In this document: positions 26,097 to 33,294 of the stretch, in pieces
Layout of the letters: each line of letters opens with the position of its first letter
How positions within the stretch are numbered: position 1 is the stretch's first letter
Assembly: GCA_002070375.1 (NCBI GenBank)
Contig: MWDD01000002.1
Coordinates: 52,914 to 116,913, forward strand
Reading direction: 5' to 3'
Origin: a bacterium ADurb.Bin157
GTDB lineage: Bacteria > Muiribacteriota > Ozemobacteria > Ozemobacterales > Ozemobacteraceae
Length of the DNA: 64,000 bases
Made by a program: the position numbers and the translations under genes
Notes under the pieces: model-generated
What the model was told of the DNA's origin: nothing
The model's database searches: none
The model's input: only the letters and a program-made list of their open reading frames with translations

Positions 26097-28616
26097 ATGA
26101 AACTTTTTAAATTATTTATTTGCATGCTATTTTTATTTGTTATTTTAAATCCGGTTGAAGGGGCTTATATGAGTTCTATGGCCGGCGAGATTCCTTTGAT
26201 TGCACAAAAAATAACTGTGAAAATTAACAATCAAATTGCGACCACAAGAATTGAGATGTCTTTTTATAATCAATATTCTTATACTGTTCAGCCAAATTTT
26301 AAGTTTCCGATTAATGAATCTGCGTCTGTTCAAAAGTTTACTCTAACTGACAGCTCAGGTAATGTATTTGAAGGTAAAATCGGAGAAAAAGAAGAAGTTA
26401 AGAGTTCTTTTGATAATGCCGTCGCTGAATCAGTTATGCCTGCCATGGCCGTTCAGCAAAAAAACGGCGTTTTTGAGACAGCTATAGGAAGCATTGCGCC
26501 AAAATCAAATGCTGCGGTAATTTTGGAATATTGTGAAATATTGCCTTATCAAAACGGAAAGGTTGCTTATGTGCTTCCTTTATCTATGCAAGATTATAAA
26601 CAGTCCAGAAATGTTGACTCAATTTCTGCTATTATCGAAATAAAAGATGAAAAATCTATTGTTGGTGTAGATTCTTCGCTTTTTACTTTTCCTGTAAATG
26701 TTGACAGAGTAAACGAAAATCAACTTGATATTGTCTTTGAATTGGCAAACTTGAGACCTGAACGAAATTTTGTTGTAAGTTATGAATTGAAGGCAGACAG
26801 GATGGTATCAAATCTTATAACAACCCGACCTGCTGAAAATGAAGACGGTTATTTTTTACTTATTGTTTCTCCGCAAGAGGTTTTTGCGGAAAAAGATGTT
26901 GCAAAGCGAGATATAGTATTTGTTGTCGATGTGTCGGGATCAATGGCCGGAGAAAAATTAAGACAAACTAAAAAGGCTTTTGAATTTTTTATTAAGCGTT
27001 TAAATTCAGATGACAGGTTTAACATACTGTCTTTTGACAATAATGTTTACTCTTTTAACCCGGGATTATTGCCTTTTAACGAGACTAATAGGGAGTCTGC
27101 GCTAAATTACATCCAAAAATTACGTGCAGGTTCAACTACAAATATTAACCAGGCATTGCTTGACGCTTTGAGTAATTTTTCCCCGGATGAAAAGAGAACT
27201 AAAGCAGTTATATTTTTGACAGATGGTGAACCTTGCGGTGGTGTTACCAATATTAATCAGATTTGTCAAAATATTAATAATGCAAACACTAATGATATTA
27301 GGCTTTTTTGTGTGGGTGTCGGTCGTAGGCTGAACACAACCTTGCTTAATAAATTAGCTCTCGAGAATAGAGGCGAAACACTTTTTATAGACGAAAGTAA
27401 ATCAGAAATTGATTCTGAGTTAATGGCTTTTTATAAGGGAATATCAACGCCATTGTTAGTTGACCCTGTTCTTGAATGGGAAGGTATAAAGGTTACCGAA
27501 GTTTATCCAAAAACTTTGCCGAATATTTATCACGGAACTCAAATCGTTGTAAGCGGCAGGTATTCGGATATTCAAACACCAAGAATTGTTCTGAAAGGCG
27601 ATATAAATTCTGCCAAACAATCTTATCCAATTTCCGCTCAATTTAAAGAAAAAAGTGATGATAATTTATTTGTAAGTCGCTATTGGGGTAAAGCAAAAGC
27701 AGACTATTTGCAGAAAGAAATTGACGCATATGGATACAGTGCGAGCAAAAAAGATGAAATCGTCTTTCTAAGCAAAAAATATCAATTTTTAACAAGATAT
27801 ACTTCTTTTTTAGCTGTGTCTGACGCTCCTGTCGAGCAGGTTGCCAAGCCAAAAGAACCGGTAAATAAAGTTGTGGCAAAAAACAAAAAATACCCTGCAT
27901 CACGCACTATTGCGACACCTAGGGCAATGCCCCCTGTTGTTAAACAAACTCCGGCAAAACCAATTTCGTTATGGGGAGCTCAAGGCTTTATGCCTTTTGC
28001 AGCATTAGCGGTTCCTAATTTTAGAAAGGCAAGAGAGCAAGCTCGGGGCAAAGCTTGTGCTTCAAATATAAGGGTTTTGCTAGGTGCAATAGAAATGTAT
28101 AACATGGACCATGCAGAACTTATGACAGTTATTGATCAAGATGCATTGGTTCAAAAATCTTATTTAAAAGCAGCAGTTCAATGTCCGGAGTCAGGAGGAC
28201 GCTATGGAACGATAGGTGATGTGAGTAAAGATGGTATCATTGTTTGTTCTTTTCATGGAACCGTTAACAAAGAAGAAACCGAAGCATATCTGAATCAGCC
28301 GGTTGTGTATGAAAATAATGATGTTTCCGAATTTAATCCGGCGCATGAATATAGAACCAATAAATCTCAAAGAACTTCAATCTTTGCATTCAACAAAGAT
28401 CACAACTACGCATACAGAACAAATGAAAATACACCTTGGACTGTCAGAATCTGGAATAACTATCTGTCTTGGGTAGTAAATTTATTGATTAACATTCCTC
28501 TGTTCCTGCTTGGGGTATATTGTACTTACAAAATTATTCAGTTTGTTTGTATATGTTTTTATATCGTTTTTATAGCGCCTATTAGGTATGTTTTCAGCTT
28601 AATTGGAAGAGATTAA
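26097..28616 (+). CDS. VIT/von Willebrand A domain protein with pilin-derived domain
   Basis: The 839-residue protein begins with a signal peptide (MKLFKLFICMLFLFVILNPV). A VIT domain spans about residues 30-160 (MSFYNQYSYTVQPNFKFPI). A vWA domain spans about 271-450, with the metal-binding MIDAS motif DVSGSMAG at 278-285, the Thr region GSTTNINQ and LTDGEP. A Pro/Lys-rich linker leads to residues about 630-735, where FMPFAALAVPNFRKAREQAR and ASNIRVLLGAIEMYNMDHAE match the end of the first helix and the head of type IV pilin-like proteins. One or two membrane spans lie near 785-830. vWA/VIT proteins bind ligands through the metal site. The combination with a pilin remnant suggests an envelope or surface role. 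It resembles no single named family. Confidence 0.8.
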   Translation: MKLFKLFICMLFLFVILNPVEGAYMSSMAGEIPLIAQKITVKINNQIATTRIEMSFYNQYSYTVQPNFKFPINESASVQKFTLTDSSGNVFEGKIGEKEEVKSSFDNAVAESVMPAMAVQQKNGVFETAIGSIAPKSNAAVILEYCEILPYQNGKVAYVLPLSMQDYKQSRNVDSISAIIEIKDEKSIVGVDSSLFTFPVNVDRVNENQLDIVFELANLRPERNFVVSYELKADRMVSNLITTRPAENEDGYFLLIVSPQEVFAEKDVAKRDIVFVVDVSGSMAGEKLRQTKKAFEFFIKRLNSDDRFNILSFDNNVYSFNPGLLPFNETNRESALNYIQKLRAGSTTNINQALLDALSNFSPDEKRTKAVIFLTDGEPCGGVTNINQICQNINNANTNDIRLFCVGVGRRLNTTLLNKLALENRGETLFIDESKSEIDSELMAFYKGISTPLLVDPVLEWEGIKVTEVYPKTLPNIYHGTQIVVSGRYSDIQTPRIVLKGDINSAKQSYPISAQFKEKSDDNLFVSRYWGKAKADYLQKEIDAYGYSASKKDEIVFLSKKYQFLTRYTSFLAVSDAPVEQVAKPKEPVNKVVAKNKKYPASRTIATPRAMPPVVKQTPAKPISLWGAQGFMPFAALAVPNFRKAREQARGKACASNIRVLLGAIEMYNMDHAELMTVIDQDALVQKSYLKAAVQCPESGGRYGTIGDVSKDGIIVCSFHGTVNKEETEAYLNQPVVYENNDVSEFNPAHEYRTNKSQRTSIFAFNKDHNYAYRTNENTPWTVRIWNNYLSWVVNLLINIPLFLLGVYCTYKIIQFVCICFYIVFIAPIRYVFSLIGRD

Positions 28617-28675
28617 GCTGAAGGTTCAGGAAAAGAGAGATATTCCTTTTGTGAGCCAATCTATCTTTTCCTGAA
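28593..28675. repeat. Two consecutive stem-loops at the convergent junction after the vWA gene
   Basis: Stem one is a perfect 11-bp pair (28593-28603 with 28612-28622) spanning the vWA stop codon. Stem two pairs 28625-28641 with 28659-28675 (17 positions, one mismatch) and spans the stop of the opposing small gene. Neither is followed by a clear T run, so they are not standard terminators on either strand but may protect or end both transcripts. Confidence 0.6.
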
Positions 28676-29000
28676 TTTGCTCTGTTGACTCGGAATTTTG
28701 CTCTTCTTCTTGTGTAGCTATCAGTCTCTCTTTAGTTATAATCATATGTTTAAGCAATGTGCTAAAATTTGCTATCTTTATTGGCTTTGGCTTTTTGCTT
28801 GGTTTTGCAGATAATATTCGCGATAATTCTTCGCCCGGTTTTGCAGGAATTATCAATAAGTCTACTTTATCGAATGTTTTAGAATTTGGAATATCAGTTA
28901 TTTTAAATAGATATCTACAGTTATCTTTTTTAGAAAAGACGCAAATCGTATCATCGTTTATTGATTCAATAAAACCTTTTAAATGAGTAATATTATTCAT
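28626..29000 (-). CDS. Small protein of unknown function
   Basis: I chose the ATG at 29000 (124 residues) because GGAGATACA precedes it; the frame extends six codons upstream without a binding site. The N-terminal 65 residues look like a small beta domain (LKGFIESINDDTICVFSKKD, YLFKITDIPNSKTFDKVDLL). This is followed by a Lys/Pro-rich linker (AKPSKKPKPIK) and an acidic helical tail (EEQNSESTEQIQEKIDWLTK). No signal peptide or membrane span is seen. I do not recognise a family. It is divergent from the exonuclease gene and convergent with the vWA gene, where a large inverted repeat covers its stop. Confidence 0.6.
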   Translation of the reverse strand: MNNITHLKGFIESINDDTICVFSKKDNCRYLFKITDIPNSKTFDKVDLLIIPAKPGEELSRILSAKPSKKPKPIKIANFSTLLKHMIITKERLIATQEEEQNSESTEQIQEKIDWLTKGISLFS

Positions 29001-29056
29001 TGTATCTCCGTTAAACATTTCTTGAAAAAATTATACTTCAGTTATAACATAAAGCT

Positions 29057-29671
29057 ATGAAAAACATAATTCCCGAAATAATGAACAGGCCCATCAGAGA
29101 TTTATCATTTGTAATACTTGACCTTGAAACAACCGGTTTCAAGCCTTCTGAATCCGGAGTAACCGAAATAGCGATTATTTCATTAAAGAACGGTAAAGAA
29201 GAGTGTTTTGAGACTTTGATTGATCCTGAAACCGTTATCCCTGATGAAATCGTAGCTTTAACCGGCATAGACAACAATATGGTAATAGGAAAACCAAAGT
29301 TTAGAGATATTTTGCCTATGGTTGAAGATTTATTTAAAGATAGTATATTTGTTTCTCATAATGTTCCGTTTGACTGGTCTTTTTTTGATTATCATTACAA
29401 AAAGTCTCTTCAAAAATCTCTTAAAATGCCTTCTTTGTGCACATTGAGATTGGCAAGAAAGTTTTTGTCTTTAAAGTCTAATAAACTGGAAGAAGTTGCA
29501 AAGTATTTTCAAGTTCCTTTAATAGGCGCCCATCGTGCAATGAGTGATACTAAGGCTGTTCGGGGAATTCTTAATTGCTTTTTTGATATTCTTGAAGATA
29601 AAAATATTTATTTAGGGGCTGACTTGTATAAGCATAATTTGATTTTTCCCGATTATCCGCCAACTCGCTGA
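29057..29671 (+). CDS. DnaQ-like 3'-5' exonuclease (DEDDh family)
   Basis: The product is 204 residues. The exonuclease fold runs from about 12 to 180 with all four acidic motifs: Asp and Glu in VILDLETTG, Asp in SHNVPFDWSFFD, and His and Asp in IGAHRAMSDTKA, which makes it a DEDDh enzyme. Such proteins proofread as the epsilon/PolC exonuclease or act as free 3'-5' nucleases on DNA or RNA. There is no polymerase or UvrC domain, so it is a stand-alone nuclease. It probably shares an operon with the following membrane coiled-coil gene (15 bases) and the BI-1 gene. A weak promoter with -10 TATAAC at 29043-29048 would start the mRNA about two bases before the ATG; no Shine-Dalgarno is seen. Confidence 0.85.
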   Translation: MKNIIPEIMNRPIRDLSFVILDLETTGFKPSESGVTEIAIISLKNGKEECFETLIDPETVIPDEIVALTGIDNNMVIGKPKFRDILPMVEDLFKDSIFVSHNVPFDWSFFDYHYKKSLQKSLKMPSLCTLRLARKFLSLKSNKLEEVAKYFQVPLIGAHRAMSDTKAVRGILNCFFDILEDKNIYLGADLYKHNLIFPDYPPTR

Positions 29672-29686
29672 ACAAGAGGTTATACC

Positions 29687-30670
29687 ATGAATAAAAGAGC
29701 AATCTCAACAGAAGTATTTGATGAGAATAAAATTCGAAGAACGGTCGGCACTTTTTGTTGTTTTGTTGTGAATTCTTATCTTATGTACATTCTTAAAATT
29801 CCGCTTGGTTCAAATGCATTTTTATTTTTTAACCTTTTATCATTAGTTGCTATTGTTTACAGCATTGTAAAAAAAGATTTCAGTATTTTATTTTTCTGTT
29901 TCGGATTATCTTTTGTGCCCTTTATTATTATGCAAGCAGGACTTTCGCTGATTGCGTTGTTAAGCTTTTTTATAGCTATATTATCTATTTTCTTTTTCAA
30001 AAATTTAGATTTGAATTATTTGTCAGAAAAAATAACCGGCGTTGCTTTATTATATGATAAGGCTTCAATAAAGAAGAGAATAATCAAGCTATCAGGTTCA
30101 AATATTTCTTCTGAATCTATAGAGGACAATGACATAAATGAGTTTACAGAAGTGCAAAAAGAGTTAGACAAGTTTAAAAAGGTTTGCTCTAAAGAAAGTG
30201 ACGGAATTAAAAGGGCCATATCTAAATCTATACACCAGGTTGAAAACTTGCAGAAAGACCATGCAAGAGTTTTGGTTAGGACTGTTGGCTTAAGAGAATA
30301 TTTAAATTCGATTAATACAAAACAGATACAGAATGAGATAGATAAGCTTTTGATTCAACTGAAAGAAACCGAAGACGGTGTTTTAAAATCTCAAATTGAA
30401 TCTACTATTAAAATGAAACAGACAAGATTATCAGATCTAAACACTCTTAAAACCAGCCTTGGCAGAATCATGATGCAAAAAGTTCAAATGAAAGAGATGT
30501 TTTCTAGCTTGATGGGCCATATGAACACTTTGAAGTTTACTGATGTAATAGGAATGGAAGCTTCTTCCGATAGCATGGTAAAGGAGGTTGAATTGATTCG
30601 TTCGGGTCTTGTTGACCTTGAAAATGGGCTGGCTGAAGTTGAAAAACGAAGCAAACAGGCAATACAATAA
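29687..30670 (+). CDS. Membrane protein with C-terminal coiled coil, unknown function
   Basis: Residues about 18-105 of this 327-residue protein hold four hydrophobic spans (for example LFFNLLSLVAIVYSIV and AGLSLIALLSFFIAILSIFF). The remaining 220 residues are highly charged and helical, with heptad-like patterns (IQNEIDKLLIQLKETEDGVL, MKQTRLSDLNTLKTSLGRIM) that predict long coiled coils in the cytoplasm. No enzymatic motif is visible and I do not recognise the family. GAGG precedes the ATG, 15 bases after the exonuclease gene, and the BI-1 gene follows 17 bases later. The architecture resembles toxic-anion-resistance or cytoskeletal anchor proteins only in a general way. Confidence 0.6.
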   Translation: MNKRAISTEVFDENKIRRTVGTFCCFVVNSYLMYILKIPLGSNAFLFFNLLSLVAIVYSIVKKDFSILFFCFGLSFVPFIIMQAGLSLIALLSFFIAILSIFFFKNLDLNYLSEKITGVALLYDKASIKKRIIKLSGSNISSESIEDNDINEFTEVQKELDKFKKVCSKESDGIKRAISKSIHQVENLQKDHARVLVRTVGLREYLNSINTKQIQNEIDKLLIQLKETEDGVLKSQIESTIKMKQTRLSDLNTLKTSLGRIMMQKVQMKEMFSSLMGHMNTLKFTDVIGMEASSDSMVKEVELIRSGLVDLENGLAEVEKRSKQAIQ

Positions 30671-30687
30671 ACTAGGAGATATAAATT

Positions 30688-31425
30688 ATGAGTATTGGCA
30701 GCAGTTCTAATCCTTTTATGAAAGAAAGTTACTTTGAAAATATTTCTGCCGACAATCAGTCGATGACGGTTGAGGGTACAATTAGCAAGACTTTGATTTT
30801 AATATTTTCAGCGATTTTTGCAGCAAGTTTTTCTTGGAAATTAGTGCTTGATAATCCGGCTTCTATGAACTCTTTGGTTACTATCGGAGGAATCTCCGGT
30901 CTTTGTTTGGCTCTGATTACTGCTTTTAGACCCAATTTGTCTCCATATACTGCAGTTCCTTATTCATTGGCGGAAGGAGTAGCTCTAGGCGCAATCTCTG
31001 CGATTTTAAACAGGATTTATCCGGGCATTGCATTAAATGCGGTTTTGATAACATTTTCTGTTTTGTTAATAATGCTGGCTTTGTTTAGAACGGGTGTTAT
31101 CCAAGCAACAGAAAGATTTAGGTCAGTCGTAATCACTGCAACTGTCGGAATTGCGTTCGCATCACTTTTGTCTTTTGCCCTATACTTCATGGGAATCGGG
31201 ATGCACTTATACTCTACCGGTACGTATGGTTTGCTGTTCTGTGTGTTTGTTTGTATTATCGCGGCTTTGAATCTAATAATTGACTTTGATGTAATAATTC
31301 GGGGTGCAGAAAGCAACTCTCCCAAATATATGGAATGGTTCGCTTCATTTGGGCTTATGGTGACTCTGGTATGGCTTTATATAGAAATACTGCGTTTATT
31401 AAGCATTTTATCCAGAAAAAAGTAA
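30688..31425 (+). CDS. Bax inhibitor-1/YccA (BI-1) family membrane protein
   Basis: The 245 residues contain seven predicted membrane spans in the TMBIM/BI-1 arrangement: SKTLILIFSAIFAASFSWKL, PYSLAEGVALGAISAILNRI, LITFSVLLIMLALF, AASFMGIGM-like segments and a C-terminal MVTLVWLYIEILRLLSILSR. The acidic residues in NLIIDFDVIIRGAE match the conserved paired Asp that in the Bacillus homologue YetJ controls a pH-sensitive calcium leak. Bacterial family members also interact with the FtsH/HflKC quality-control system, but none of those genes is here. It is the last gene of a probable three-gene operon and converges on ispD with only seven bases between stops and no terminator visible. Confidence 0.88.
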   Translation: MSIGSSSNPFMKESYFENISADNQSMTVEGTISKTLILIFSAIFAASFSWKLVLDNPASMNSLVTIGGISGLCLALITAFRPNLSPYTAVPYSLAEGVALGAISAILNRIYPGIALNAVLITFSVLLIMLALFRTGVIQATERFRSVVITATVGIAFASLLSFALYFMGIGMHLYSTGTYGLLFCVFVCIIAALNLIIDFDVIIRGAESNSPKYMEWFASFGLMVTLVWLYIEILRLLSILSRKK

Positions 31426-31432
31426 CTTTGGT

Positions 31433-32137
31433 TTATCGTTTACTGATGATTTTTTCGAGAATAGTAATGTCTTCCGGGTTGGTCAGTTTCATGTTTTGTG
31501 TGTCTCCCAAAACAACATGAATATGGATATCCGGAAGATATTTTTTTACTGTTTTACAGTCATCGGCTGTAGTAAAATCGGGGTCTTTTAATGCCAGTGT
31601 GTAAGCTTCTTTAATTAGGGTATATTTGAATGCCTGTGGTGTTTGACTATTGAACAACATAGAGCGGTCCGGTATTTCTTTTATGTTTAGGTTTTTATCA
31701 ACTATTAATATTGTGTCTGTTGTTGGCACTGCCGTATCAACAGCGGAATATTGTTTTAGGCATTCAATTACCTTTGTAATAATCGTATCGCTAATTAAAG
31801 GTCTGGCTGCATCATGAAAAATTAAATTCAAATTTTCTTTATCTGTAATTTTATCGCATGCTTCTATTGCTGCAATACTTGAATGGTATCTTTCTTTTCC
31901 GCCTACAATTATTTTTTCAATTTTTGAGTAGTGTTTTTTGTCTATAAGCTTTTTTGTATGATCTAAGTAATCGGCATGAGTTACAACAATAATTTTGTCT
32001 ATTGCCGGGTGAGCTTGAAAAGCTTCAAGGGAATAAAGAATTAGCGGTTTGCTTTTTAATTCTATGAATTGTTTTGGTAAAGGATTTCCGACCCTTTTGC
32101 CAATACCGGCAGCGAGAATAATCGCGATGTTTTTCAT
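31433..32137 (-). CDS. ispD: 2-C-methyl-D-erythritol 4-phosphate cytidylyltransferase
   Basis: IspD joins CTP and MEP to make CDP-methylerythritol, the third step of the non-mevalonate isoprenoid pathway, so this organism makes isoprenoids by the MEP route. The 234-residue length is typical. The nucleotide-binding start is AIILAAGIGKRVGNPLPKQF, with conserved Arg and Lys. HDAARPLIS at about residues 106-114, VPTTDTILIV and PQAFKYTLIKEAY complete the family signature. GAGGTAAAA precedes the ATG, with a TATAAT-like -10 about 25 bases upstream. It is a single gene, divergent from the methyltransferase gene. No ispF is fused or adjacent. Confidence 0.95.
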   Translation of the reverse strand: MKNIAIILAAGIGKRVGNPLPKQFIELKSKPLILYSLEAFQAHPAIDKIIVVTHADYLDHTKKLIDKKHYSKIEKIIVGGKERYHSSIAAIEACDKITDKENLNLIFHDAARPLISDTIITKVIECLKQYSAVDTAVPTTDTILIVDKNLNIKEIPDRSMLFNSQTPQAFKYTLIKEAYTLALKDPDFTTADDCKTVKKYLPDIHIHVVLGDTQNMKLTNPEDITILEKIISKR

Positions 32138-32199
32138 TTTTACCTCTTATCAATTGAGCAATTATAAAGCGTTTTTAATAATAATGCTACATCTGCTTT

Positions 32200-32228
32200 T
32201 TGCAAATATATGCTTGCTATGCTAGAAT
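32200..32228 (+). promoter_or_regulatory. Candidate promoter of the CFA-synthase-like methyltransferase gene
   Basis: TTGCAA (32200-32205) and TAGAAT (32223-32228) are spaced by 17 bases. The coding start is at 32254 after GGAGG. Confidence 0.5.
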
Positions 32229-32253
32229 ATACTATCTAAAGTGGAGGTCGGCA

Positions 32254-33294
32254 ATGGGACTTATATCAAAATTTGTGTTAAAGGCTTGCGAAACGGGACT
32301 TGTTCCTGAAAAAGTTATCAGATTTTGGTGCCGAAGGCTTTATTCAAGAGCATTAAAGTCAGCCTCATTAGGTGATATTGAAGCCCGACAAGCAGTATTT
32401 AGGCAAATTATTAAAGATATAAAAAACAAAGTGTCTTTAAACCGTGATTCAGAGGCTAAGCGTGAAGGGATTGAACCAAACCCTGACTTTTTTAAGCTTT
32501 TTCTGGGTGAAAGATTAAATGAAGGATGCGGTTATTTTCCGACAGGTGCCGAGGATTTAAATGATGCTGAGGAAACCATGCTATGGATGTCATCTGATCG
32601 TGCAAAAATCCGGGATGGCATGGATGTTCTGGAAATTGGTTGCGGGTGGGGTGCTATGACATTTTGGCTGGCAGAAAACTATCCCAATATCAGAATTACC
32701 TCAGTAGTTGATTCAACTAAGAGATTGATAATTTTAAAAAAGAAAATCAAAGAATTGGGGCTTACTAATATTACGTTTGTTTCGGCTGACTTTGAAGAGT
32801 TAGACTATGAACAATCTTTTGATCGAATTCTTTGTTTAGAACGATTTGATTTAATTGCACATACGGAAAATTGGGATAGCAGAATCGCTAAAATGCTAAA
32901 GCCTGAAGGTAAGTTTTTCCTTCAATTTCCTGTTCATAGCTCTTATTCTTATTATCAAGATTCTGTTGGTTTAGCAGAATATCCGGGGCGTTATATTTTG
33001 AATCCGTTTCTTATGCCTTCAGCGGAAATGTTAATGATGTTCCAAAAGAATCTGTATATTGAGGACTATTGGAAAATAAGCGGAGAAGCATATAAATTAA
33101 CCGCTGAAAAATGGTTGAAAAAGTTTTATTTTAATCGAATTGCTATTTTTTCTTCATTAGAAAAAGTTTACGGGAAAAAGATGGCCTGGACTTGGATGCA
33201 GAGATGGAAAATGTATTTTCTGGCACTATCTGAGCAGTTTGGGTTTAATCGTGGACAGGAGTGGATGGTGGCTCAATATCTGTTTTCTTTTTAG
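32254..33294 (+). CDS. Divergent CFA-synthase-family SAM-dependent methyltransferase
   Basis: The ATG at 32254 follows GGAGG and gives 346 residues; an upstream in-frame extension overlaps the promoter. The SAM-binding motif I is VLEIGCGWGAM at about residues 127-137, inside the segment layout of cyclopropane-fatty-acyl-phospholipid synthases. The C-terminal YILNPFLMPSAEMLMMF and WKISGEAYKLTAEKWLKKF also match that family. Two hallmarks are altered: the usual EMFEH reads ERFDLIAH and the usual G-x-HY reads GEAY. It may therefore methylate something other than phospholipid double bonds, like the N-methyltransferase branch. Its last 50 bases overlap the tail of the convergent CCA enzyme gene. 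Confidence 0.75.
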   Translation: MGLISKFVLKACETGLVPEKVIRFWCRRLYSRALKSASLGDIEARQAVFRQIIKDIKNKVSLNRDSEAKREGIEPNPDFFKLFLGERLNEGCGYFPTGAEDLNDAEETMLWMSSDRAKIRDGMDVLEIGCGWGAMTFWLAENYPNIRITSVVDSTKRLIILKKKIKELGLTNITFVSADFEELDYEQSFDRILCLERFDLIAHTENWDSRIAKMLKPEGKFFLQFPVHSSYSYYQDSVGLAEYPGRYILNPFLMPSAEMLMMFQKNLYIEDYWKISGEAYKLTAEKWLKKFYFNRIAIFSSLEKVYGKKMAWTWMQRWKMYFLALSEQFGFNRGQEWMVAQYLFSF

